A DNA stretch of 64,000 nucleotides, taken from NCBI GenBank assembly GCA_964020085.1, contig OZ026596.1, positions 30,131,522 through 30,195,521 of the forward strand, read 5' to 3'. This stretch comes from Micromussa lordhowensis (Eukaryota > Cnidaria > Anthozoa > Scleractinia > Lobophylliidae). The notes beneath the pieces are model-generated. The model did not search any database. It worked only from the letters and a program-made list of their open reading frames with translations, and was not told where the DNA came from. The translations under genes were made by a program, and so were the position numbers. This document shows positions 32,802 to 43,173 of the stretch, piece by piece (the first letter of the stretch is position 1; the number at the start of each line of letters is the position of its first letter).

Positions 32802-35800
32802 ATGGCCTCTTCTAGTGAAAGTTCCGAAGCAGAAGACTTGGAGAAATTTGCTCTTATTACTGACATTGTGAACTCAGGTAAGATATCGTGAGAGCAAAAT
32901 AATTTCCTTTCTGTAAAACTTACTTTTTTGTTTAACTTCTTTTATAGAGGTCGTTAAATTTAATGGAAGTTCCCATTCATCTGCAAAATCTAAGCCAAGT
33001 TTGAGGTCAGTGAACTTTTTCATGAAAAATTCAAGCTTAATAATTTCCTATATTTTAAGGATTAAAGAAAAGAATTAAGAATAAACCAAAGAATTGATGA
33101 TTAAGATAACTGTACTAGCATATGTAGGTATATAATTAGCTCCCGTGAATGTGCAATTATATTTACCGTATTTATTCGATTAAGCGCCCAACCTCGAATA
33201 AGCGCCCACCTCGAATAAGCGCCCACCCTTTAGGTAGGAAAAGTTAATAAACGCCCAGCCTCGAATAAGCGCCCACCCAAACCCCCCCAAAAAATAATTT
33301 TGAGCGCCCAACCTCGAATAAGCGCCCCCCCTCCCATTCCCCAAAACATAAGTACGGTAAATAAAGTGTACAAAAGCAAAACGGGTATTGATTATTACAG
33401 TATTTCTTTAATGGCTCACAATCTATAATTTCATTGTCTGAAAAATCGATGAGAATGTTTTCATGTTTTGTTACTATTTATTGTTTTGTTACAAAATAAA
33501 CCTTTAATAAGCGCCCAGCCTCGAATAAGCGCCCACCTCGAATAAGGGCCCACCCTGAAGGTCCAAAAATTAAATAAGCGCCCAGGGCGCTTAATCGAAT
33601 AAATACGGTACTTCAAGTTTGTCTATGTAAATACCTTCCCCCCTTCTTCAGTCTCCACTCTCCTGAAGGAATGCATTTAGAGAAGAGCGTGGGAATCCCA
33701 AGGGAATTAGTAGAACCGTACAGATTGGTGTCTAGTTCATTGGCAGAAGTTAATGTTTAGCAAAGTAGAGCCCAGGCCTTGGTTCGTTTCAACCTTGCTC
33801 TTTCCCCAAGCTCTGTTGGAGGGCGCTTTGCCTGGTATGTTCTTTGCAATTTGTTCCGTATGCGTGGCTGTCGTTCACTACTTTTTTTTCCTTTGCTGTG
33901 GTAGCGGTTTCCATAGCAACCATCCAAGCATTAACTCCCTCTCTCAGGTCCCAACTAGCTACAGGGATCTGACGCTGATGCCTCAACCCTTTGCATCCCC
34001 AGCCACTCCACATGGGTCATCTTGTAGCACAAACATTAAACCATAGCAGGAGGCAGCCTGGCCAAATGGTCAGCGTGTTGGACTCACAATCCAGTGGTCC
34101 TGGGTTTGAGTTCCACTCTAAACACAGCCTAGATTTGTTTCACAGGAGGCCCAAGTTCAAATCCTTTGCCAGGCTTGTAAATAGTCAACTGGTTTCCCTC
34201 TTGCCAGTTGGGATTCTTTAATTTAAACTATTTGTTTCAGTTGTTTGTTTGTCCTACTAGCCTAAATAATGCCTTTGTTCTATTAACACTGCCGAGGGTA
34301 TATAAAGGTTATTTATTTATTTGTTTTGTTTTTACAGTGTGGATGGATGAGGTTGTTTTCTTTTGACCTCAAAATGTGAGGCTCTTTGTTTCTTTCTAAG
34401 TATCTCAAGTTGATTTTTGATTGTTGACTTTTTTAAAAAATTGGTATTGTGGTTGTTTACTAAAGGCACTGGCGGGAGGATGAGGACATTGCTTTTTCAA
34501 CAACAGAATTGATAACACCTGAGTTTAGACAACATGTCGCAAAGAAGCTTTCAAAATTTCTGGACAAGAACTATATCTGGTAGTTTATATCTCTTTTAAA
34601 AATTATGCTGAATTAAGCTAAATGTAGTATATCAAACACGAGCGACAGTGTTTCATTATATATCCAAACACCGAGAGGGGAGTTGAAAATACGACGCGCA
34701 GCAGAGTATTTTTGACGAAATTCAAGGTGTTTGGATAGCCGATGAAACACTGTCTCGAGTGTTTGATATATCTTCTCAATCGAAACAAAAACTAAGGAGA
34801 AAACGTAGAGGTAAAATCGTCAAAATCTATGCTAATTAAGACCGGGTATCCAAACCTCCTTCACAGTTGTGATTTCCTTTGTTTTAACTTGATGAATTAT
34901 TAATGAGTTTGAGAAGTGTAAATCCAAGATTACATATGGTATAAGATGGATATTGTTGATCATATACTATAGTCAGGAACATTTCACCACCTAATGTACC
35001 ATGAAAGTTTTAAGGTTCAAACATTTTTCTGCTCATTAACGCAGTTGAGTTTCCTTTACAGACATAATGCAATGATGGCATCCTGCTCCTCTCTCTACGT
35101 CTTTAGTTAAATCAGACTATAAAAACAAGTTACCTTTAAAACCTTAGTTTACAGACTGAGGTAATGTAGTATATCAAACACTACGTCTTTAGTTAAATCA
35201 GACTATAAAAACAAGTTACCTTTAAAACCTTAGTTTACAGACTGAGGTAATGTAGTATATCAAACACGAGCGACAGTGTTTCATTATATATCCAAACACC
35301 GAGAGGGGAGTTGAAAATACGACGCGCAGCAGAGTATTTTTGACGAAATTCAAGGTGTTTGGATAGCCGATGAAACACTGTCTCGAGTGTTTGATATATC
35401 TTCTCAATCGAAACAAAAACTAAGGAGAAAACGTAGAGGTAAAATCGTCAAAATCTATGCTAATTAAGACCGGGTATCCAAACCTCCTTCACAGTTGTGA
35501 TTTCCTTTGTTTTAACTTGATGAATTATTAATGAGTTTGAGAAGTGTAAATCCAAGATTACATATGGTATAAGATGGATATTGTTGATCATATACTATAG
35601 TCAGGAACATTTCACCACCTAATGTACCATGAAAGTTTTAAGGTTCAAACATTTTTCTGCTCATTAACGCAGTTGAGTTTCCTTTACAGACATAATGCAA
35701 TGATGGCATCCTGCTCCTCTCTCTACGTCTTTAGTTAAATCAGACTATAAAAACAAGTTACCTTTAAAACCTTAGTTTACAGACTGAGGAAAAGACATTG

Positions 35801-38800
35801 AGCAAAAACAAGTTAAGCAGTTAAATAATGATTAACAGTACTTCTACTGAATTTGCAAAATGGTTAATATTACAAAACGTTGTCATTTGTTGTGCTTTCA
35901 CATCATAGCTGTTATCCCCAACAAACATGTGAGAACTTGCTACTTACAAACCATAAGGTGTGGTTTCAGACAATACCCATACCCACCCCAAGAAAATACG
36001 CTAGCAATTCTGAAAACCAATGAAGCTTAAGTGTAATTTCAAGAGGGGTGGGTTGGTGAGTTGAAGTGGGGGTGGGGGTAGGGGCTCAAACCAGGAAAAT
36101 GTTCCACAAGCAGGGTATGACTATGTTTTGGAACTCAATATATTTTGCTCAGTGACAGCATTATCTAATGATGATAATTCCTTATTATTTTGATATATTT
36201 TCTTTCAAGCAGAGGTTACCATATTTCAGGAGCATTGATATAATCCAGAAAGTATCCATGCCCACTCCATGGAAGTTCGTTGCAAATTCCAATGCAAAAA
36301 CATTTAAAAAAAAGTATGAAGCTAAACTATAATTTATGGGGTGTGTGTGTGTGTGTGTTTTTTTTTTTTTGGGGGGGGGGACAAGCCACAATATCTTCAG
36401 TTTGGAGGGTATGGATGTTTTCTGGAACATTTAACACACATCATTGACAATTTTAAGGACTGGGGGCTATTTTCATACTTGCTTCATATTTAGATGATAT
36501 CACTGATAACACACTCTGCCAAAAACGTGATGCTTCCAGCTATTTTACAATCACTTTTCTTTTTGTCGTGTCAGCACTCAAGAGCTTGAACATCTACAGA
36601 ATGGGCATGCCAACAGTTCACATGAATCTTCTGGGATCAGGTTGCTGTTGACATCCAGTCACAGATTACTGGAAGAATCCAGTTCTACTGTCAGCAAAAA
36701 GAAGAAGATTAACATCTCAAGCAGTAGTGAAAGGTAATACTCATCCCAAAATCTCAGACAAGAATGGATGTCATTCTTAATGTTGGAATCTGTCCATTGT
36801 CAAATAAGTTCTTAATTTGGTTTAAGTCCAAAGTGACAAGCAATTTTGGTCAGTTCTGTGTGCAGCATAAATAACAGGTGGACTTGGTCTCCAAATTGGA
36901 CAACATGTAGTCCTACCATAAACTTCCGAAAGTACATGTAATGATCCTTGTTACTTTTGGAATTAGCAGCCTTTGGGAATCATTACCTTTGGAGGGTTGT
37001 TTCTTTTGAGGGGTCGGAGCAAAAAAATTACATAAAGTTGATACAAATGAGTTGAGATGAGGCACAAATCAACATTTCACAACGCTTTGTGGGATAAGGA
37101 ATACCTTCACTTGTTGTAGATTGCCTTAAATCAAGTTACCGTACCTAACTTTCACCGTACTGATTGGAAAAATATATGTACTATTAAACCTTGGTTTTGC
37201 TATTTGCAGGGATGGGTGCTTGGGGCTTGTGATGGCCTCACCACTTTCGGAAGGGTCAGGACTTTCAGGGGGCCGCTACTTGTGGGATTTATTAGCAGCC
37301 ACAATTTTTTGAGGTAGCAACATGGGGTTGCTACTTTCGGGTGTCGTCACTTTTTTGAAAGTTTACTTATTCAGGGCTCAAAAAAAAAATTGAATTCCAG
37401 GTTGCCCTTTAAACAAGCAGCTATCGAATTTTGCTTGTCTTGGGCAAGTCCTACTTTATTTTTTTTTATTTAGTTGGGAAACTAAATAAAATTTTGCATT
37501 CTATAAGGCTTGTTTTAAATTTTGCATTCTATAAGGCTTGTTTTAAATTTTGCATTCTATAAGGCTTGTTTTAATTTAAGGTTTAAATTGTTTCTTTAGG
37601 TACTTTGAGTCGCTCGTGTATTTGTCTTGCCCCGCCTCGACTAGCTTCTCAGCTATTTGCGGGGCAAACTAAACTAAACAAACCCAATTTGTACTTTAAG
37701 ATAAATAAATAAGAGTTGTTGTTTTTGTTGTTTTTGTTGTTAAACGATTTGCCTGGGCCCCTGCCCATTGGGCAAGTGAAGTTGAAAAGTTACTAGGCTG
37801 GCAGGAAAATCTGCTTGTTTTGGAAGACTGGATAGCACTTTTTTCGAGCCCTGCTTATTATAACTAATTTGTATTTGGAGTGTTTCAATGGAGAAAAGCC
37901 TTGCAAATAATTTAAGTTCCTTGATTATAACGAGGATCTTCCCAAGATTTTATCAAACATCCTACATGTACATCATCAGTGTGGGAACCTTTTTGGTCTA
38001 ATCTCAGAGATCTCTTTGACAGGGGAAGAACTGAGTGCACTAAGACATCTCTGTTTACTGAGACCAATAAAAAGCAAATCATGTGCCAGAGCTCAGGGCT
38101 TCAATGGGATTTGATCGTTGACCTCTGCATTAGCACTGCAGTGTTCTCCCGACTTAACTAATGAAGCCCCAGACATTTAGAGCAGGCCAAATTGTTGAGT
38201 TCATCTTAGCCCCTGAAGGGAATGAAACAGAGAAACTGCGGCAAATTATACAAGATGTGACTATCACAATATTGTAATTGCAGGTTAAGCAAATTATTGC
38301 AAATTAAGCATGAAGAAAGATTTTTTAAAACAATAATTTTAATTTGGGATTACAGCTCCGATGTGGTCACATCTTCATTTCATCTACTAAAGCTCATGTC
38401 TTTCATTCTTGACTTGTATCCATATCTGAGCCGAAATATACATCTTGAATTACTATTTTTTTTTTAGTGGTACGGATGATGAAGAGCTGAACCGCTTAGC
38501 GGAAGCAGCAGTGTCTGGGTACTCAATCATCCAAACAGGTGAAGGTAAGACCTTTTTTATGTCACAGTTGTTCAACAGTCTTGCATTAATATCTACACTA
38601 TCCAGTAACATGAGTCTTGGAGTCCAATGCACCAGAAAAGTGTAACAATTTACACAAAGCACTCAGCTCTATTCTTTCGCACATTGGCCATCCAACACTA
38701 AAGTGAATGTACCGTTGAGCGACAAAATGATATACAGTGGGGAAGGGAGGGGGTTTTCTACAGTGGCATAGCAACGCTATCATTACTGGCAGAAACACTA

Positions 38801-39365
38801 GATGCAGTGGAGAGTTAGACCTTCCAATTTGTAGATTAAAAATAGGGCAGCGATCATTTGCTTTTCGGGGTGCAAAGTTGTATAACAACCTCCCAAACGA
38901 GATTAAGAAAACTTCTGATGTAAAAAAGTTTAAGGCTAAAGTCTAATTATTTGTTAAATCTGTAATTTTTAGTTTTAGCATATTACGATATATTCATGTA
39001 ATTAGTAGTTAGTATTGACGGCGGAAGAGCCCTAGACAGGGAGCTGTTCAAAATAAAGTATGTATGTATGTACTCCTAGTCTCCAAGGTTTATTCTGTGG
39101 AAACGGAAGATAAAAGCCGATAATAATAAATGACTAGGTTTAGTAGTTACATACTTCTTACATGCCTCTCGTCTACATTTAAGTTGTAGGTCACAACGGC
39201 AACAGAGAACAAGTTGAGGACGAAGTCGTCAAAACGAACGCCGTGAAACGAAAGAAAGAGAAGAAAAGAAAGAAGGAAAAAAGGAAGAAGACTAAAGTCG
39301 ACAAGAAAAAAAAGGCCAAGAAGCACGACACGCATAAGACAGAAAAATATAAAGAGAAAACGTGA
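32802..39365 (+). CDS. CUSTOS: CUSTOS protein homologue, six exons
   Basis: Exons 32802-32877, 32948-33005, 34466-34579, 36575-36733, 38468-38544 and 39190-39365 give 660 nt (219 aa) with GT-AG introns and continuous phases. CUSTOS (human C12orf43) is a nuclear protein linked to Wnt/beta-catenin signalling in Xenopus. Family blocks visible: N-terminal SSSESSEAEDLEKF, TPEFRQHVAKKLSKFLD, IRLLLTSSHRLLEE, a Ser-rich SSSSERSGTDDEELNRLAEA followed by AVSGYSIIQ, and a very basic lysine-rich C-terminus (KRKKEKKRKKEKRKK) that likely acts as a nuclear signal. The order and the duplicated D/S-E-E-L-x-R-x-A-E-A-type motif fit the vertebrate protein, which is somewhat longer (about 262 aa). Introns 2, 3 and 5 hold a MITE and SINE, a tandem duplication and a LINE tail respectively. 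Confidence 0.9.
33165..33609. mobile_element. MITE with ACCGTATTTATTCGATTAAG ends
   Basis: 445 bp in CUSTOS intron 2. The left end ACCGTATTTATTCGATTAAG and the right end CTTAATCGAATAAATACGGT are exact inverses. The subterminal regions repeat CGAATAAGCGCCCA many times. TA dinucleotides overlap the ends. No ORF. Confidence 0.85.
34060..34325 (+). mobile_element. tRNA-derived SINE
   Basis: The head resembles a tRNA (GGCCAAATGGTCAGCGTG, TTGGACTCACAATCCAG anticodon arm, B-box-like GGGTTTGAGTTCC). A body follows with AAGTTCAAATCCTTTGCCAG, GTAAATAGTCAACTGGTTT and CTTGCCAGTTGGGATTCTT, ending in a TTATTTATTT-type tail. The B box is degraded, so it is probably inactive. CUSTOS intron 2. Confidence 0.8.
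34628..35788. repeat. 628-bp near-identical tandem duplication
   Basis: Sequence from about 34628 recurs at a constant offset of 628 bp (for example CACGAGCGACAGTG at 34638 and 35266; CTCTCTACGT ending at 35100 and 35728). The first copy ends with an extra 86-bp unit repeated in tandem (35096-35181 and 35182-35267). Each copy begins with a 142-bp palindromic MITE (34630-34771) with ATATATCAAACAC ends. In CUSTOS intron 3. Confidence 0.9.
35958..36137. repeat. Weak CAGAAAATATCCAT-family relative
   Basis: It has the same layout as the neighbouring copy (CAATACCCATACCCACCCC, GAAGCTTAA, GGGGTGGG, then GGTATGACTATGTTTTGGAAC), but its ends are eroded. Confidence 0.4.
36243..36428. mobile_element. 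MITE, CCAGAAAGTATCCATG family, copy 3
   Basis: Ends ATCCAGAAAGTATCCATG and GGTATGGATGTTTTCTGGAA are inverted. It contains an internal (GT)n-T(n)-G(n) stretch at 36341-36380. CUSTOS intron 3. Confidence 0.7.
36341..36380. repeat. Simple repeat: (GT)n, poly-T, poly-G
   Basis: About nine GT units run into about 13 T and then about 10 G residues. Low-complexity tract inside the MITE copy. Confidence 0.85.
37491..37574. repeat. Three perfect 28-bp tandem repeats
   Basis: The unit ATTTTGCATTCTATAAGG followed by CTTGTTTTAA is repeated exactly three times (37491, 37519, 37547). CUSTOS intron 4. Confidence 0.9.
37575..38467. other. CUSTOS intron 4 remainder, nothing recognised
   Basis: AT-rich sequence with a short GTTGTTTTTGTT repeat near 37720. 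A 60-codon frame at 37979-38161 is unsupported. Confidence 0.4.
38757..39073 (+). pseudogene. 3' end of a CR1/L2-type LINE
   Basis: The C-terminal end of a LINE ORF2 is readable: ITGRNTRCSGELDLPICRLK, RSFAFRGAKLYNNLP and a terminal basic KKFKAKV stop at 38944-38946, followed by a short 3' UTR ending in AATAAAG and (TATG)n. It is 5'-truncated and located in CUSTOS intron 5. Confidence 0.75.
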
Positions 39366-41281
39366 GGTTGAGAACCTCCATGATGGAGCTTAACAGGGAA
39401 AAAAACGAGGAATATTAGTTCGTTGATGCTCACTTCCGAAAGCATACGACCACTAAGTGTGATGCTAACCGACTTAGCCGAAGTTATCCGTCAATTCGTA
39501 AGCAATTCGGACAGCTCTCGACAAAACGCTGGGCTACTGTCGGAGATTGTTGGAGAGAAAACTCAAATTGTCGATTAATTTCGAGAGTCCCCGACCAAAC
39601 CATAAGCAACTAACGGACCTTGTGTACAGCCGAGGGCGTTGTACACGGGCAAATCCGATCATCTGAAGATTTTTCCAGCTATCCTTAATCAGCACTATCA
39701 ACTCCGATAGTAACCGACTAAACTGAGGCCACCGCGCCCCCACGTTAGAGCATTAGACCGTTAGAGCATGACCGATGATTATCCGATTGTGTTCGGTTAA
39801 CCTGCCACCGCACTCCACTCCCCGGAAAAAAAAAGATAAAATGTGCATTGCCACCGGACATGTCCGAAGAAGGTTGCCTGAATCATTGTTGAGATTATCT
39901 CCAGAATCACTCGGCTACTGAACATATCATAGAAGTCAGAAGTGGTTAGTGCAAGTAAAGAGATGTTAATAATAATTTGCAGGGACGCGTTCTCCTCAGT
40001 TTAAGGCGGGGGTAAACATGAATAGACGTGAAATTTGAAGTGATATAAAAAAGGAAATTGTTAGGATTAAGATGGGTTGGAAACACTACCAGACAGTTGA
40101 CCCCCGCAAAAGAGAGCCCCAGGTTGCTAGGGGACTGTTTGGTATCCGTCTACTAATTCTTCACTTCAAATTTCATTTTTCCAAATCCATCAAATCTTCA
40201 ACATTTCATATTTTCCTCAGTTTAACCTATCCTTTGAGAAAAAAAAAAATCTCTTCCCCAAAATGCGTAAAAATCACCCAAAAATTTACACAAAAGCGCC
40301 GAACAGTTGTTAATGAGATAAGCAGAGAGATTTAGTGTCGCTTGAAACGTGACCGAGATATTGGCAAAACAGCCTTCACGTCTACCCCTGCCTTAAAAGT
40401 CGTGGCCCCGGGATATGCAGCTGAATTTCTAGAAAAAGCCCCATGAGCGACAGTGAAACCTTCAAGCTGCTCTTGTTTCTTGTTGCGCCCCAGAGTTAAT
40501 CTCGAGATGGATCATGCTCGCACAGTTTTGGGCCGAGTTGTCGAGCACTGCCGAATGCATTTCGAAGATTGTCGGAATGATTTTTGGTGTACTCCGGAAA
40601 CACTAGACTAACAGGTGCGCATCTTTTTAGCATATCCAAAGATTTAACGATGATACGCGATTTTTGCGGTATTTCCAGACGCTATGTAGGCAAATTAAGT
40701 TTAAAAAAAACACTTTATTTAAAGCTTGACATATATTTTCTCTGTATGTATGGAAATCTTTGATCTGAAAGAAGTAACAGTCAATCGACATTGTTATACT
40801 GATAATTTGAATTTTTCTTTTGGTATTTGTCTGCATAAACTTTTAAAATAGCGTGTGTCTGATGCAGCACAACGGACCACGATTGATGCAAAACGTTCGT
40901 TGGTTTAATGTGACGCGATGGTCATAAACAAGGCAAAGTTAAATGCCTTTACTGGAGAAATGGCCAATGTCACAAGGTCTTATTTTGGCCTGGGATTCAA
41001 TCAGTTGTATGTTCTTTTTGTCTTTTTTTGTACACTGCTACCACGAGCATGCTGAGAGAGAGGTTGAGATTCTTCGTTTCGCGCGCGAATCTGTAGGAGC
41101 TGGACTTGGTCCTTCTCGTGTCATTCTCTTTCTAATTGTTGGTTTGTTAACAGATTGAGGACAAACTTTTTCCCTCTTAGTAAGCGCAATGGTCTCATTT
41201 TCTCCCGGCCTTTACTCTTCAAAGTAGGACGGCAGAAGAGACGTTTCCGTGAAGAACTTTTAAGTCGGTCTTCCCATGGAT
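39366..41281. other. Convergent intergenic region, CUSTOS / PRRT-like
   Basis: Apart from the MITE at about 40000-40398 I see no gene. A reverse-orientation AATAAA at 40714-40719 might terminate the PRRT-like transcript. Confidence 0.4.
40000..40398. mobile_element. MITE with TTTAAGGCGGGGGTA ends
   Basis: The left end TTTAAGGCGGGGGTAAACAT and the inverted right end (ACGTCTACCCCTGCCTTAAA) match with some mismatches. AATTTGAAGTG / ACTTCAAATTT internal arms also pair. About 400 bp, no ORF. Confidence 0.65.
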
Positions 41282-42475
41282 TCAGTTTTTAGCCTGTCCC
41301 TCAAGGAAGGAGAAATTCGCTCCCTCGTTCACAGTCCCAAGTTCCACTGTAGTCACTGACGTTCTCGCGTACGGAGGAGTGGGTAAGGCAAGATCGCCAC
41401 TGTCCCCACTACTCTGGTTATTCTGTATATATATCGAGGACCCTGCTCTTAACTTGCGTTGCATCCAAAATATCCCACTTATGGACCTCCTCCTGTAGGA
41501 AGCTTGTCTCGGGTTTACATACGCCATCGTGCAGCCGAGCCCGAATTCTACAAGTCTGTACGACGTTTCGAATATAAGCCAAGGCCACGGTTTGGGTATA
41601 GCAGCTCCGTCGTTAGAATACATGTTGTGCAAGACGAATATCGAGTACAGTTTCAACACGACGCAGGTTATGCCCAGGAATACCGTTACGTAAGTTATCT
41701 TGACGAGTTTTGCCACATTTGGAGGTGGCTGATGTTTGAAGTTGTCATTTAGGCCGCTAAAGCGGCGGACTGACAATCGTGATTCATGCACAGATTTGAG
41801 AATGAGTCTTCCACTGTAAATAAAACTCACGGACAGTATGAAGCTCAGAACGATGAAGAACGTCTCGCAAACGATGCTGAACGCTTTCCAGTCCGCGTAC
41901 ATCGATATCATAACTTCTGTTACCAGCGTGAGCGCAAAGTGGAATGCGATAACGCAAGTCACAAACTTGACGCTCTGTAGCTTTCCAGGGTAGAGTTTAA
42001 GCTTTGACAACTGGAGAAACGCTAAGTGGACAAGAAAGAACGAGGCGGTGATGCACGGTAGGGCAATACCAAACAGTGTCCTGGTCAATATCACTGGGCA
42101 AGTGCCAGTCGGTAAGAAACATTCTTTGGACTCGTAGGGGTTGATAAAAAAGAACGCTGCTCGTGTGGATCCAAATAGAAGAAGAAGCGAACTTATTGCC
42201 AACGCAAGGAGAGGTTTTCGTCTGTGTTTGCTTGCCGCCAAGTCAATGAGCGACCACAGCGCGTACAGCGCGAGAAGAGCAAACATGCAACCAAGCCCTG
42301 CCCAGTGGAGGTCCCAGGCCCATTGCCATGTTTCCCTAGCTTGGTCCCAATGTGGCAGGGGCTCAAATGCTACTTCAGGCGTGGGCTCAAATGCTACTTC
42401 AGGCGTGGGCTCCACGCGAGGACGTCCTTCGGGGACGCTTGTTTCAGGTTCACTAGACGGAGTAACGTTTTTCAT
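41282..42475 (-). CDS. PRRT3/PRRT4-like multi-pass membrane protein
   Basis: One long coding exon, 397 aa from the ATG at 42475. A consensus acceptor (TTCTTTGTCTTATTCAG) ends at 42487 and the exon starts at 42486, 11 nt before the ATG, so upstream exon(s) exist and are probably non-coding. The N-terminal 50 residues are Pro/Glu-rich with a duplicated 8-residue unit (PTPEVAFE twice, a 24-bp direct repeat at 42358-42408). The conserved domain follows: HWDQARETWQWAWDLHWAGL, about six to seven hydrophobic helices, LTRTLFGIALPCITASFFLV, and PWPWLIFETSYRLVEFGLG. This is the signature of proline-rich transmembrane proteins 3/4. The C-terminal tail is Ser/Thr-rich and cytosolic-like. Molecular function in this family is unclear. 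It may be compared with CUSTOS, which converges on it. Confidence 0.85.
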   Translation of the reverse strand: MKNVTPSSEPETSVPEGRPRVEPTPEVAFEPTPEVAFEPLPHWDQARETWQWAWDLHWAGLGCMFALLALYALWSLIDLAASKHRRKPLLALAISSLLLLFGSTRAAFFFINPYESKECFLPTGTCPVILTRTLFGIALPCITASFFLVHLAFLQLSKLKLYPGKLQSVKFVTCVIAFHFALTLVTEVMISMYADWKAFSIVCETFFIVLSFILSVSFIYSGRLILKSVHESRLSVRRFSGLNDNFKHQPPPNVAKLVKITYVTVFLGITCVVLKLYSIFVLHNMYSNDGAAIPKPWPWLIFETSYRLVEFGLGCTMAYVNPRQASYRRRSISGIFWMQRKLRAGSSIYIQNNQSSGDSGDLALPTPPYARTSVTTVELGTVNEGANFSFLEGQAKN

Positions 42476-42880
42476 CTTGGGTACCCCTGAATAAGACAAA
42501 GAAAATAACGAAAAACATTCGACTGAATTAGTCACTGGATGGTTTACATGAGTCAAATCTAAGCCTGCGCAGGCGCGGCTTAATTTTGGCAATTTCACAA
42601 GTTTCAGGAAAGAAATAAGGAATAAAATTCGCGAAAATATAAAAAAAAAATATTCAGTATATTAGAGCCTACATCGATATCAAGGAAGCATTCTATGAAC
42701 GAGAACAAATCAGCTTGACTTGCATATATCCTTTAACATGAGCAAAAGTTTTCAGACACGTTTCGCCATAACCCATGCCATAGTCTGCAGCTATAGTTAC
42801 AGCGTCGTGTTTAGACTTTCAATTTGCACTAGTAAGTACCAGTCTAACTGAACCAAAAACGTGTCACTTAATGAATAATT

Positions 42881-42882
42881 AA

Positions 42883-42917
<35 letters not shown>

Positions 42918-42925
42918 ATAGATAA

Positions 42926-42956
<31 letters not shown>

Positions 42957-42957
42957 A

Positions 42958-42994
<37 letters not shown>

Positions 42995-42995
42995 T
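42881..42995. repeat. Palindromic foldback MITE
   Basis: The arms AACAATTATTCCATGAGCGC / GCGCGAGTGGAATAATTGTT continue inward as GTTGGATATGAGATGAT and its inverse. The centre at about 42938 reads GGCGCGTAGCGCC. It lies in the likely first intron of the PRRT-like gene. Confidence 0.8.
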
Positions 42996-43139
42996 TTTAT
43001 TAAAAACGCCTCCCAAAAATAGAAAACTAGGCTACAATAAAAACAAAAAGGCCCAAAAAATCACGCATACGCTCGCCATCTTTGTAGATCATGGTATAAT
43101 GGCTCATATACCATGATGGCTAAGCCAATGAAAACTCTC

Positions 43140-43173
<34 letters not shown>

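Noticed and set aside
41459..42494. Several plus-strand ORFs of 64-117 codons
   Set aside because: Antisense shadows of the PRRT-like coding exon.
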